Source: Anthonomus grandis grandis
Lineage: Eukaryota > Arthropoda > Insecta > Coleoptera > Curculionidae
DNA: 64,000 bases
Assembly: GCF_022605725.1 (NCBI RefSeq)
Contig: NC_065548.1
Coordinates: 5,737,644 to 5,801,643, forward strand
Direction: 5' to 3'
Below the pieces are notes generated by a model. That model saw only the letters and a list, made by a program, of their open reading frames with translations, did no database searches and was not told the origin of the DNA. Shown here piece after piece: positions 1-10,080 of this stretch. The translations under genes and the position numbers were made by a program. The stretch's first letter is position 1; the number at the start of each line of letters is the position of its first letter.

Positions 1-890
1 GTCGACAATACGCATCCCGTAAGACGCCGTACAGTGCGCACGCAACAAGCGATAGCTGCTGTGCAGCATAGTGTTGATAATGATCCAAATTTGTCAATTC
101 GACAAGTGAACAAGTGAACTTATGTCCATCCACTTTATGGAAAATTTTGCGGAAAGATCTCGGATTGCGAGTATATAAAATTCAACTTGTCTCATAAAAT
201 TCATCTTTTGCACCGTACATTAGCTGAATGGGCGGAAGCAAAGATTGCTGTTGATCCACGATTTCATATGAAAATTTTGTTTAGTGATGAAGCACACTTT
301 TGGTTAAATGGCTATGTAAACAAGCAGGATTGCCGAATTTGGGGGCATGAGAATCCACGAGCTATTGGCCAAAAACCGTTACATCCAGAAAAACTAACCG
401 TTTGATGCGCTTTATGGGCCGGTGGAATCATTGGTCCTTATGTCTTCAGAAATGCTGATGGTCAGAACGTTACAGTAAACGGTGTGCGATACAGAAACAT
501 GATAACCAACTTTTTTGTGCCTCAATTGGAAGCCGCTGCAGAAATGTGGTTTCAGCAGGACGGTGCCACTTGCCATACAGCGCGCCAAACAATTAATTTA
601 CTGCAAGAGACATTCAAGCAACGAATAATTTCAAGGAATAGACCTGTAAACTGGCCAGCTCGTTCGTGCGACTTGACGCCATTAGATCATTTTCTTTGGG
701 GCTATGTGAAGTCGCATGTCTACGCTGATAAACCCGAGACACTTGAGCACTTGGAAGCCAACAACGACGCGTGATTGCCCAAATACAACCTGCAGTACTG
801 GAAAGAGTGTAGGAAAATTGGACCTCTAGATTACGTTACGTACGCGCCAGCCGTGGGAGTCACATGCCCGAAATCATTTTTAAATATTAA
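1..890 (+). pseudogene. Broken mariner-like DDE transposase
   Basis: This encodes the catalytic half of a DDE transposase, the enzyme that cuts and re-inserts the transposon in the nucleus. One main frame reads the family blocks FSDEAHFWLNGYVNK (first catalytic D, near 273-315), WFQQDGATCHTA (second D, near 547-582) and SCDLTPLDHFLWGYVKS (third D, near 664-714), with about 36 residues between the second and third acidic residues. Lesions seen: the region before 187 reads only in pieces with a stop near 115; TGA at 403-405 stands where the family has TGG (Trp); near 765-775 the frame shifts, after which another frame continues (RVIAQIQPAVLERV), is cut by TAG, and ends at RGSHMPEIIFKY then TAA at 888-890. 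The start codon lies left of the window. Family assignment is firm; subfamily is not. Confidence 0.88.
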
Positions 891-998
891 TGCCAAAAAA
901 AATTCTTTAATATGAAAGCAAATTCGTTCATATCAATAAAATATTTTGTGTTTAATTTCAATTTAAAGTTCTCCGCCTCTAAAAAAAAAACACCCTTT
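1..998 (+). mobile_element. Mariner/Tc1-superfamily transposon, 5' end outside window
   Basis: A DNA transposon of the IS630-Tc1-mariner superfamily enters the window already inside its transposase gene. The coding remnant runs to about 890, followed by a short AT-rich 3' end and a terminal segment with an A-run and CACCC near 960-998. The 5' terminal repeat is not present, so the target-site duplication cannot be checked. Several lesions in the gene show that this copy is dead. Confidence 0.85.
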
Positions 999-1433
999 AT
1001 TTCCAATATATATATTTTTTTATACAAGCAATAAAGGTAGTTTTAGTTTTTAAAAAAATAAGTTTTAAAAAAATGATAAGTTTAAAAAAATGTAGTTAAC
1101 GTGGTAGTTCTACGTTATTTTTAATACCTTCCAGAAGCCTAAAATAACTTTTTAATATATATTATTATTGAAAGGCATAAGAAATGACGTCAAATTCGAA
1201 ATAAAGAATTTTAAAAAATGTAAATGCTGGAGAAACATGACAGATAACTCAACAAAAATTAAATGAAATGGAAAATTATTTCAAATGCCTGGAAATTTTA
1301 TGAGATGCCTGGAAGACACAACAAAATACGTCAATAGAATGAAAAATGATTTTTAGTTCCAATGGAGGTACTTTCGTAATTTGTCCCAGATATTTCACGT
1401 TATTTTTTACACTTTTTTTTCTTGTATTTCTAG
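999..1433. other. AT-rich spacer, no gene seen
   Basis: Poly-A and poly-T runs dominate. There is a TGACGTCA CRE-like octamer near 1183-1190 and two short TGCCTGGAA motifs near 1286-1312 that recur at 9.4-9.6 kb and 15.8-16.3 kb. Nothing coding is supported; the two overlapping frames near 1276-1576 look like chance. Confidence 0.5.
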
Positions 1434-2260
1434 GTGGCACAATCGGTAGGACTTCCACAAGAACTATGGCACCAAACTGTGTTAAATATATAAAATTTTG
1501 CAGCGAAAACGTTCCTGTAAGTAATATTTTATCCATTTATAATTTCTATTTAAAAAAAACACCATATAATTTTTAGCGGCGCAGTCAGTAGGATAATCGA
1601 TGAAAGACGTTTGGCGCCCAACTGTGTGAATTATCAAACTTTTTTTTTAAACAAATTCATGTAAGTATTATGTAAGTAGTAAGTATTCTGGTTCAGCACT
1701 AGTAAAATTACAAGCAATTAATGGGACTATCTCGAAAAGAAAATAAAATGGCGACCAAGTAAGTCAACCTGGACTGGAAGAGGTACCGTTGATCCACAAG
1801 ATCCAGAGGTGATCGTGACCTTAACTGATGACCTGTTAGGTCTCTGGAAAATTGAAGCAGAGGGCTATTAAAGGTGTCGTTCGTATGTACAACAAGATTT
1901 TGACGATTATCATCAGGAAAACCCTCTGTAGTAAAAGTTCTAAAACTTGCGCAATTCCAACTGAGAATAAATAGGCGAGTAATCGATCATCACTCACCAT
2001 TAAAGATAGTTAAATAGTTATAGCAATTAATTAACGTTTTACACATCTATAAGTTTTTGATGGCGCAGTCAGTAGGATCACCCATAAGAACTTTGGCGCC
2101 CAACTGTGTGAAACATCAAAAACTTTTTATTAAAACAGATTTCTATTATATGGATTGTGCTGTATCCAGAATAGCAATAAATCGACTTAAAAGTGTGCAC
2201 AAAAAATTTCAGCTTTATTTTTATTTAGTTTATAAATAAAAAAAACACGATAGATGTTGA
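1434..2260 (+). repeat. PBS-like cassette copies 1-3
   Basis: Three copies of an ~85-bp cassette start near 1435, 1577 and 2059. Each opens with a form of GGCGCAGTCAGTAGGAT, continues with about 20 variable bases including AGAACT, then TTTGGCGCCCAACTGTGTGAA and an A/T-rich tail. Copies 1 and 2 are preceded by splice-acceptor-like tracts (TTTCTAG, TTTTTAG) and followed by GTAAGTA, so they look like small exons on the plus strand. TGGCGCAGTCGGTAGGAT and TGGCGCCCAAC resemble tRNA-complementary primer-binding sites of insect LTR retroelements (that resemblance is family knowledge; the origin here is inference). The sequence at 1740-2000 between copies 2 and 3 is GC-richer and unassigned. Confidence 0.7.
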
Positions 2261-2932
2261 TGCCTAATTGATTTCTAGTTTAACATGCCATAAATTTCAA
2301 CCGAGTACGTTATTTAACTGTGGGGTTTTTTCACCATAAATCCACTTAATGAGGTAAAAACCGAAAATTAGCTCACCCCAATTAGGATTTCCTACGCTAA
2401 TGCGTAAACGGGTTCATCTGACCCCCTAATTTTTTTCTCACGTAATTAGTAAGTAGAACTAAGAACCGGTTTTAGCTAAAGTTAATTCAAATTTAATAAT
2501 TATTGTTCGATCCTGCAAAATGGGGTCTCACGGTTGAAATAAAACGCAGCGATTTTTTAAAAACAAAATCTTTTTTACTCAACATACGAGTATCACAGTT
2601 AAAAAAATCAATAAAAAAGAAATCGATAGCAAACGTAACCCTTATCAATAAAAATAAAATAATGCTAAAATAAATATTCGAGGGCCAATCAGCGGGACCG
2701 CAAATGTTCACTGGGACCCTAAATAGGGGTATGTCTGGACCAGCTGATCGGCCTGATTCAAGTATAAAAACACATCGTTAAAAAAATATACAATATACAA
2801 AATACACAACTATAGATGGGCAATAATATAAATTAAAAATGACAAATAAATTATACGATTATACACATAATAAATAACCCTAAGCTAGCACGTGAAATAA
2901 ATAATTTATATGATGGAGAGGGGTGAATACGA
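2261..2932. other. Unassigned AT-rich sequence beyond the gene's 3' end
   Basis: No coding region or recognisable repeat was found. It lies just past the poly(A) signal of the minus-strand gene and may include its cleavage site and downstream elements. Confidence 0.4.
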
Positions 2933-2938
2933 TTTATT
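2933..2938 (-). terminator. Poly(A) signal AATAAA for the minus-strand gene
   Basis: TTTATT on the plus strand is AATAAA on the minus strand, about 135 nt beyond the stop codon at 3073-3075. The position is ordinary for an insect 3' UTR, but the hexamer is common in DNA this AT-rich. Confidence 0.4.
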
Positions 2939-3072
2939 ACATTAAATGAAATAGTTGCCATCAAGTAATCGGAGCCAATTCTCAATTAAGTACATAAATT
3001 GTTCATAATTTTTTTTTTAGCAATTAAATCTCAAGAATAACAATTTTCGTCAAAAAAGGCAAATTTTCAAAT

Positions 3073-3429
3073 TTAAATTTTAAAATCTTTAAAGGTCATC
3101 AACTCGTTGGTCACCTCCAGGAGGGACTGGATGATCAACATATTCCTAGAGGTGCGATAGGTTTTGGTTAAGTCATTCTTTTGCTCCTCTGGCATCACAA
3201 ATTCTGACTTGACGTTGAGTTTCCAGCCAATAGACTCAAAAATGGCAGCGAGGTCTTGCCATAGAGTACGAATGAACCCGGCAGTGACCTCGACGTGATG
3301 AGCCACCACTGGATCCTCCAGAGTTGGATCCTGTTGATTTTCCAGTTTGATTTGCTTAAGGGCTCCGTGTAGGGTTATTAAATCTTCGTAGAGTTTTTGT
3401 AGGGCCTCGCTTAATAAGGTTTCGTCAGA
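3073..3429 (-). CDS. Terminal coding exon, putative four-helix cytokine (helices B-C-D)
   Basis: Last exon of the minus-strand gene: 118 codons plus TAA. The acceptor is clean (long T-run then TTACAG, next codon TCT), phase 0, matching the phase-0 donor of the 3688-3795 exon. The sequence predicts three amphipathic helices: about residues 1-31 of the exon (SDETLLSEALQKLYEDLITL onward), 39-71 (VVAHHVEVTAGFIRTLWQDL, then AAIFESIGWKL) and 86-114 (TKTYRTSRNMLIIQSLLEV onward). There is no cysteine, no low-complexity sequence and no transposon signature, and base composition is clearly richer than its surroundings. The order B, C, loop, D is that of CNTF/LIF-type long-chain helical cytokines, whose terminal exon also carries these helices. 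This fold call rests on pattern only; an insect Unpaired-like ligand is the favoured reading and an unrelated helical secreted protein the alternative. Confidence 0.8.
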   Translation of the reverse strand, partial: SDETLLSEALQKLYEDLITLHGALKQIKLENQQDPTLEDPVVAHHVEVTAGFIRTLWQDLAAIFESIGWKLNVKSEFVMPEEQKNDLTKTYRTSRNMLIIQSLLEVTNELMTFKDFKI

Positions 3430-3557
3430 CTGTAAAAAAAAGGAATTGAGCATTTATGGGCAAACCGAATGCAAAGAAAATTGGGTAAACAAATGGTTTT
3501 TTCTATGAAAACAGTGATTCTTAGTCGGGTTAGCAATTTTTGGCTTTGTATTAAATT

Positions 3558-3605
3558 AGTGGCGCAGTCAATAGAACGACCTCTCAAAAAAACTTTGGCG
3601 CCCAA
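3558..3605 (+). repeat. PBS-like cassette copy 4 inside intron 3
   Basis: TGGCGCAGTCAATAGAAC followed about 25 bases later by TTTGGCGCCCAACAGTATT. It lies in the 258-bp intron between the last two exons of the minus-strand gene, in antisense orientation to that gene. Confidence 0.7.
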
Positions 3606-3687
3606 CAGTATTGAATACTTAAGATTTGCAATTGAATTTTTTTGAGGCCACTCTAGTAATAGTTTATTTAAAGAAAGTGACACTTAC

Positions 3688-3795
3688 CATTAAATTTTGA
3701 AGATATTCTTCCGTTTCTTCCCGGGTTCTTGAGGGGACCTTTGGAAGCCAATCGGACTGAATACCCTTAAATCTAGAATCCATCGGATTTGAATC
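3688..3795 (-). CDS. Short internal exon (36 codons) of the putative cytokine
   Basis: Minus-strand exon with acceptor TTTTTCTTACAG before GAT and donor ATG/GTAAGTG, both near consensus, phase 0 on both sides. It encodes DSNPMDSRFKGIQSDWLPKV followed by PSRTREETEEYLQNLM. The first part is Pro/Asp/Ser-rich and loop-like; the second starts a charged helix that continues into the terminal exon. In the cytokine reading this is the A-B loop plus the start of helix B. Intron 2 upstream is 7.8 kb and intron 3 downstream 258 bp. Confidence 0.8.
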
Positions 3796-3869
3796 CTGTA
3801 AGAAAAAATGTATATTAGACGTTATCTCAAAAAACCTATCGCTCAAATTATTTAGAATCCTAAAAATTT

Positions 3870-5160
3870 CGAATTTGGCGCAGTCTGTAGAACCTTGTAA
3901 TGAAGCTAATCTTTTTCATAGCAGTTTGCATCATAAATTTGACATAAGTTAGAAAACATCATAAGTTAGTGGTGCAGTCGATAGGATGCACAGTTTGGCG
4001 CCCAACAGTATTTAAATTAAAAAAATTTTTAAAATTTTGTAGTTTTTTTGTTTATGTCTAGAGAAGCCTTTATAAAAGAAAAGTATTTAATTTTTTTTTG
4101 GAAAATAAAATTAAATTGGCGCAGTAGATTCCTGTAACGAAGCTGATCTTGTTTTCAGCAGTTTGTGCTATAAATTTGCAATGTCTTGTAAATTTAACCT
4201 TAAATTAGACCAATTATCATTAAGTAAATGTGGCAGTCGATAGAATAGACACTTTGGCGCCCAACAAGGTTTAAGTAAAAAAATTCCAAGGAGTTTCTTG
4301 CTTTTTTGCTTATTTCTAGAAAAGCTTTAATAAAAGAAAAAAATTTTAATTTTCTTAAGGAAACTGACAATACGGCGCAGTCGGTAGGTTAGACTTTTTG
4401 GCGCCCAACAATATTTGAATGAAGAAATTTCCAGAGATTTTGATGTTTTTTTTATTTATTTTTAAACAAGTCATTAAAAAAATATATTAAATGTTTTTTA
4501 AAGCAAATTACAACATTATTGACGCAGTCGGTAGGATATTGTAATGGAATTGATCTTGTTTAAAGCAGTTTGTATATTTGAGCATTTTTGTTTAAAATTT
4601 TAAATTACATTCTGGTATTAGACCATTTATCAAGTTAGTGGCACAGTCGGTAGCATAGACAGTTTGGCGCCCAACAGAATTTAAATAAAGAATTTCGAAG
4701 GTGTTTATTGTTTTTTTTGTTTATTTCTAGAAAAGCAATTATAAAAAAAATGTTTTTAGAGAAAATTACAACATTATTGGCGCAGTCGGTAGGATCTTGT
4801 AATGATGCCGATCTTGTTTAAACCAGTTTGCATCATAAATTTAATGACTTGTCTTTGTGAGCAGTCAGTGAGATAGACACCTTGGCGCCCAACAAAATTT
4901 AAATGAACATTTTTTCAAAGATTCTGTGGTTTTTGAGTTTATTGCTAGAAAAGCCTTTACAAAAATAAATATTTAAATTAAAAAAAAAATTGGCGTAGTC
5001 GGTAGGAACTTGTAATAAAGCTAATCTTGTTCACAGCACTTTGTGTCATAAATTTGATATTTCAGCAATTTTCTTGAAATTTCACATGAAATTCTGAATA
5101 TCAATCAAATTAGTGGTGCAGTCGGTGGGATGGACATTTTGGCGCCCAACAGTATTTAAA
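3870..5160 (+). repeat. Tandem array alternating A- and B-type PBS-like cassettes
   Basis: A ~215-260 bp unit repeats about five times. The A half has TTGGCGCAGTCGGTAGGAT, CTTGTAATGAAGCTGATCTTG and CAGTTTGCATCATAAATTTG (near 3876, 4116, 4520, 4777, 4990). The B half has a weaker GGCAGTCGGTAGGATAGACA followed within about 12 bases by TTTGGCGCCCAACA (near 3969, 4230, 4375, 4640, 4860, 5115), then TTTATTTCTAGAAAAGCC. The PBS-like cores are better conserved than the A/T-rich DNA between them. All copies have the same orientation. Confidence 0.75.
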
Positions 5161-5320
5161 TCAGAAACTTTCCATGAATTATGTTCGTGTGCTTTAACAT
5201 TTTTTTAAGTCTGTATCCTTGAGTAACCCATAAGACATGTACAGGCAATTTGACAAAGGTTGGATCAAGTATAATTAGCAGTGTATATTTTAAAATCTTG
5301 GTACAGTAGTACAACAGTAC

Positions 5321-5364
5321 AATAGGCCAGCGTTTCGACCTATATTGGTCCTTCTTCAAGGGGG
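5321..5364 (-). ncRNA. Hammerhead-ribozyme-like core, Penelope-type remnant
   Basis: On the minus strand, CTTGAAGAAGGACC, a short loop, GGTCGAAACGCTGG. This matches the hammerhead layout CUGANGA, stem II, GAAA, with GGACC pairing GGTC, except that the first conserved CUGA appears as UUGA. Such motifs are known from Penelope-like retroelements of insects, whose terminal repeats often carry this GAAGAAGG/GGTCGAAACG block. No Penelope reverse transcriptase is seen nearby, so this is a fragment, probably inactive. Confidence 0.45.
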
Positions 5365-5689
5365 AACAGAAAAATGAAAGCTTTTCGTTAGACTGTAACA
5401 TTGCTGTATTTTTTTCATTATTCCATTTGGTTTATTACTTTTTGAGGATGTTAAACTGCTGGTGTGTAAGCAACAAAAATGGGCTGTCTTTGTCCAATAA
5501 GCCTTGTATATGATAAGAACTAAAGTAAATTGGACTTACTGGAGTCTGAATGGCTAATAAACTTATGGAAATAACTATAAGTAGAGTCAAGTTAAGGGGA
5601 GTTGAACAAATGATAAACCTCCAGTTGTCTTGTGTTATAACCGTTTTCTTAAAAAACTATCCGATTCGATTTTCTTAAAGAAAGTTACG

Positions 5690-5870
5690 TAATTAGTAGC
5701 GCAGTCAGTAGGATCTTTTGTTAATTAAACTGCTGTTTTTTCTTTTATTATAAATTGGTAATTAAGGGATCTTCTTTAAAATTGCACATTAAATTCTGGA
5801 ACTAGAACATTTATGAAATTAGTGGCGCAGTCAGTAGGACAAAAACTTTGGCGCCCAACTGTATTTAACA
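5690..5870 (+). repeat. PBS-like cassette copies, A then B type
   Basis: TAGCGCAGTCAGTAGGATCT near 5697 and GTGGCGCAGTCAGTAGGAC near 5822 followed by ACTTTGGCGCCCAACTGTATT. Same arrangement as the 3.9-5.2 kb array, separated from it by about 530 bp that include the ribozyme-like fragment. Confidence 0.7.
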
Positions 5871-6805
5871 ACAATTTTTTTAAACATTATATTCCTATGC
5901 TTGGTATTTATATTTTCTTATTTCACCAAAAAGTCATCTAAATTGTTACACGACAGATAAGCCTTGTGTATATAGAGGTGGATACTCAAGAAACCCTAAT
6001 ACCAATTATCAATTATTTAAAAAAGACTTGGATACGATCTGATATAACCTCTGTATAACGTCTCGTATAAAATTTTAAGCGTAAAATGGTTAAATCTCAA
6101 ATTGTTGGATTAAAACCTTATTTATCTCTATTGGACTTGGATCTCAAATAAATCATATACAATCAATTAAAAAAAAAATCGGTTTAAATCTTTCTGATAT
6201 GCAGTGTATATATTAACATCTTCATCTAACAAAAAGCATGAATTCCTTAGGAGTCTGAATGCCCAATAAACTTATGCAGTGACGGTCAGGAAAGTTAGGG
6301 GTTTGGGATAAAATGAACATCTGAAAAGACCCATGTTATTTTAAAATGGAATTGTTAGGTTGGATTTAATGTGATGAAAAAAAAGGGAGGTATAATGAAC
6401 ATCCGATAAGTCTATAAAGCATTAGATTTACGTCAGGTTAACCTAAAAAACGATAATTGTGTGAATCTGTCTGATAATCTACGTGTAATTTGTTTAAGCG
6501 GGAATTAAGTAAGCTCTATTAATAGATAAACATTTTTTTAGAAAATATGCAATTGAATTAAAACTGGATATTAGACAACTCACTTGTAGTAAATTTTAGA
6601 TCAGATTAAATTGAGGTAAAGTTGAATATTAAATAAGTTTTATTTAATCACTAAAGTTTAAATTGGTTCGTTTTAAACAAAAAATCAGGTGTAAAAAATA
6701 TCTGATAAGACAATGTGATAACAATTCCATAAAGTATGTTCCTGTAATTGACATTTTATTTATTTATAATATTTGTTTATTAAGAAATCAATTTATCATT
6801 TAATT
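5871..6805. other. Unassigned AT-rich intronic sequence
   Basis: Within intron 2 of the minus-strand gene. Short phrases such as TCTGATAA/TCCGATAAG recur loosely, hinting at old internal duplication, but no unit can be delimited by eye. Confidence 0.4.
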
Positions 6806-7015
6806 ATTAGTGGTCGGTAGGATAATGCATAGAAACATTGGCGCCCAACTGTGTTAAATATTTAGGAGTTTCCATAGAATACGTTCCTGTACTAAACATT
6901 TTATTTATTGAGTCAGATTATCTGGTAGCTTCTAAAGGCGCAGTCGGTATGTTCATCCATAGGAACTTTGGCGCCCAACTGTGTGACATATCAAAATCTT
7001 TCTAATAACAAATTT
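6806..7015 (+). repeat. PBS-like cassette copies 12-13
   Basis: GGTCGGTAGGATAATGCATAG then ATTGGCGCCCAACTGTGTTAA near 6812-6860, and AAGGCGCAGTCGGTATGTTC then ACTTTGGCGCCCAACTGTG near 6936-6985. The first is followed by GTTCCTGTA, the remnant of the donor-like end seen in copies 1, 14 and 16. Confidence 0.7.
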
Positions 7016-7169
7016 GTATTATATATGACTTATTCCTTATCCAGATACGAGCTCTATATAAATAAAGGAGCTATTAAACTATAAAACATCTTAATGCCAT
7101 GCAAAAAAAATTGTTTCTCATTAATTTCGCTTAACAAAAAGTTCATTTACCGAATGATTCACATGATAA

Positions 7170-8000
7170 AAATTATAAATTCCACCATCCGGTGGGTCCG
7201 GTACGAGGTACGCACCGAAAGGAATAAAAAAGTGCGTGCCCGAAAAATTTGGGGTACCGCTCATAACTCATACGTCAACCCGTATACGATTAATATGCGA
7301 ACCGTGGCGGGTAATTTGAATTCTTTCACGAAAAAACCGTCGCGGTTATATGGTCATTATTCAAGATCCTGATGGTCGAGACTCGCCATCAGGAGGGGAC
7401 ATCCTTCCTGTCATAATATATCGATGAAATTCCTCGGTCTGGACGGTTTTATAATTTATGTCTGTTGATTGATTACATTCAGTTATTTAATCAAAAAAAA
7501 AAACTTTCATAGGAAATATCACTAAACAATAACGATAAACATGTTCGTCATTATAATAATATCGCTTAACCTTGACGTGGCACGTCATTGAAGCCACAGA
7601 CGTTCAGTCCCCAGGATCGTATTTAAAGCGATAGGGAAATTATATCATACTCGTAACGTTAACGTTAGATAGACATGCACTTTATTAAATGTCAACATAA
7701 TTTCCAAAAAAAATTATTATAGTTGAACTTCTCACAACAAGACAAACACGACGAGTCACGAAGAATTGCATCGACTTCCGACGCGAAGAACGGATGTGAA
7801 ACCGAGACATCCGATAGAAAAAGACTTAACCAACGAGACAGAGTGAGACAGAAAATATGATAGTGTGTAATCGGTCGACGACGATCTTATGAGCGTTGAA
7901 TATTGATGATACTATTATTGTTGGCCGGTGTTAATGAATGAAGACCATCCGTGGACTTTTGGGTTCATGTGGATGAAGTTACGTTCTACTAGTTCGAATG
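7170..8000. promoter_or_regulatory. GC-richer single-copy island in intron 2
   Basis: About 800 bp with many CpGs set in otherwise AT-rich repeats. It holds several short inverted repeats, notably the hairpin at 7367-7394, and paired ACGT-containing words (GACGTGGCACGTCA near 7573; GTTAACGTTAACG-like near 7655). The open frame at 7094-7372 is lysine-rich without domain or splice context and is not called a gene. A conserved enhancer or structured RNA are possible; neither is shown. Confidence 0.35.
7367..7394. other. Near-perfect hairpin
   Basis: TCCTGATGG faces CCATCAGGA, with inner CGAG/CTCG also complementary, giving 13 base pairs with one bulged T. It is unusually GC-rich for this window. 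Confidence 0.6.
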
Positions 8001-8897
8001 AGGAATTTATGTAGAATAATGCATATTTTATTTGTGAATATTTAGTGTTTTTTGAATCAGGGGAGTGTAATGCATAACTTAAATGGATACGAAAGACATT
8101 TCTTTATTTGTGTTTTCTCTTTTGAATAATTCTAGTTCTCCTAGATAGGTTAAAGCAATGTGCAGAGGCAACCCAGGACAATTTATAATTGTCCTAAATT
8201 AAATCAAATAACTTATTTCTCACGAAAATACAATATAGAAAAATTAAGCATTAAAGAAAGATTATCATTATCAAATGACAAAATTAAACTCAACCAAAAT
8301 AGTTATTTTAGATAAAGGCTATAAACAAGATATAGAATTTAGATACAAAAGTTAAATAAAAGAAGTAAAAAAAACGCAAAAGTCAATAAATACAGCAAAG
8401 AAGCACTATTGCTTGCACTATATTAAGCAAGTATTTATTTTTTTATACAAATATTGGTAAAAACAGAAGAAAACGGAAGAAAGGGATATTCACAGTTTCC
8501 CATAATCCTCGATAATTTATGAAACTTTGGAAGTCCTTTTGAAGGATAAAATCCCGAAAAAAAATTCCAATATTCTTCTATAAAAAGCATAACTTAAATG
8601 GACACTAGATACATTTTCTTATATTTTAAATAGAAAGAGAAATTAGGCGTTCATGCTACAAAATATAGACTTTTGTTACCAGGCAGTCTGTAGTTACTGA
8701 TAGAGTGTAATTATTAATTTTTTATACAGGAATTTGCCGATAATGAACTGACAAATTCCGCTATAAAAATCTGTCGACTAATTATCGACAAAGTTAAAAA
8801 TATTAGTTCAAGTGAAGGGTTAATTATTTATTTAAACGAAGAATTCACTTAGAATAATGCATTTATTTGGGAGCATTAGGTATTTTTTTGAAGTAAC

Positions 8898-9040
8898 TGC
8901 CCAAGTAACACATCACATATTGTTATCGTTGAATATATGTTTATTCAACCATTTTTTATCAAATTTTTAATTTTGATGTATTTATCAGGTAATTGTACAC
9001 AAAATTTATAAAGTGATGCGAGTTTCAGGTATACCAATTT
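8898..9040 (+). mobile_element. Left-end fragment of the Foldback-like element
   Basis: AGTAACACATCACATATTG, then TTGAATATATGTTTATTCAACC and TATTTATCAGG match the left arm of the copy at 30434 (AAGCAACACATCATTATATT). Only about 100-140 bp remain. Confidence 0.55.
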
Positions 9041-10080
9041 TCACCAATTTTTTAAATTTTGTTCACATTAGAATGAAGGGTTCATTATTTATTTGAATAA
9101 GAGATTTATTCAAAGTAATGCATTTGTACATAAAGAAAAAATGTTTTCAGTTTATTTATCTAAATGAGTAAGTCCAGTTTCTATGTCGCAATTAGCAAAA
9201 CCTATCCCGTCTCACCTAAAAATAATTTACAAAATATAGGCCACAAATTATAGCAAGACATCAAAATAGATTAAAGAATTAGGCTAAATGTATGGAATAA
9301 TATAAAAAATAACTTCAAAATACCAAAATGTACAAATTTTGTACATAAAAAAGTTAATGGATGAGCATGAAAACGTAACAAATTATTTCAAATCCCTGGA
9401 ATATGAAACGTGATGTCTTATGCCTGGAATAATATTTCCATTTAAATTATGTGAAATGTTGAAAAGAAAAAGTGGAAGTGACCCCAGAAGCTTGGACAAG
9501 ATAAAAAATTATATTATGAAAGCATAAGAATCAAATGTTATCTGAAACTAAATTATTACAAGAATGAAGCTTAAATACCTGGAATAAACTTAAAAAAGCT
9601 GAACGTTTTTTAAAAATATTTTCTTGGATAATAAATGCCTTTCAAAAGTACGGGCTTGAAGCCAGAAAATTCTCACATATTTTTGTTTTTAATAAGCTAA
9701 ATTTAAAGCTTTCAAATCGCATAAGCTTTTCAAGAATGAATGATACAAGTACTCTTTGAAGAGGTATTGCTTTTTTTGCTGAAAACCTACACTCCATCAA
9801 CCAAATCGATAAAAATTGATAAAATATATCCACGGCAAGAAGTCATACAGACATCATTGCAGACCTATAAGTTATCAAAAAATAATCATAAAAATGTATA
9901 CTCTACAATCAAGAGTGAATATGCAATATCTACCTACAAATGAGCAAACCATTAAGAAACTTCTATGTTTTTAGAAAATATCTGAAACTCTAGTATCCTT
10001 TGATGGCTTCAAGCATCTTCAAGAATTAGCAAAAGATTCGAAATCTGCTTACCATTAGCATCGAGTTATTATTTAGCATT
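9041..10080. other. AT-rich intronic sequence with TGCCTGGAA-type words
   Basis: ATCCCTGGAATATG, TGCCTGGAATAATA and TACCTGGAATAAAC (9390-9590) echo the CAGGCAGTTGA repeat at 15.8 kb. The overlapping frames near 9642-9943 have no coding character. Confidence 0.4.

Noticed and set aside
1740..2000. Coding-looking GC-richer stretch between cassettes
   Set aside because: A short readable piece (VDPQDPEVIVTLTDDLLGLW) has no recognised family and no splice sites that fit.
1434..7015. Reading the cassettes as tRNA genes
   Set aside because: Only the 3'-end complement is present; no acceptor, anticodon or T-arm fold can be formed.
7094..7372. 92-codon plus-strand open frame
   Set aside because: Lys/Arg/Asn-rich, no domain, overlaps hairpins and has no splice or promoter context.
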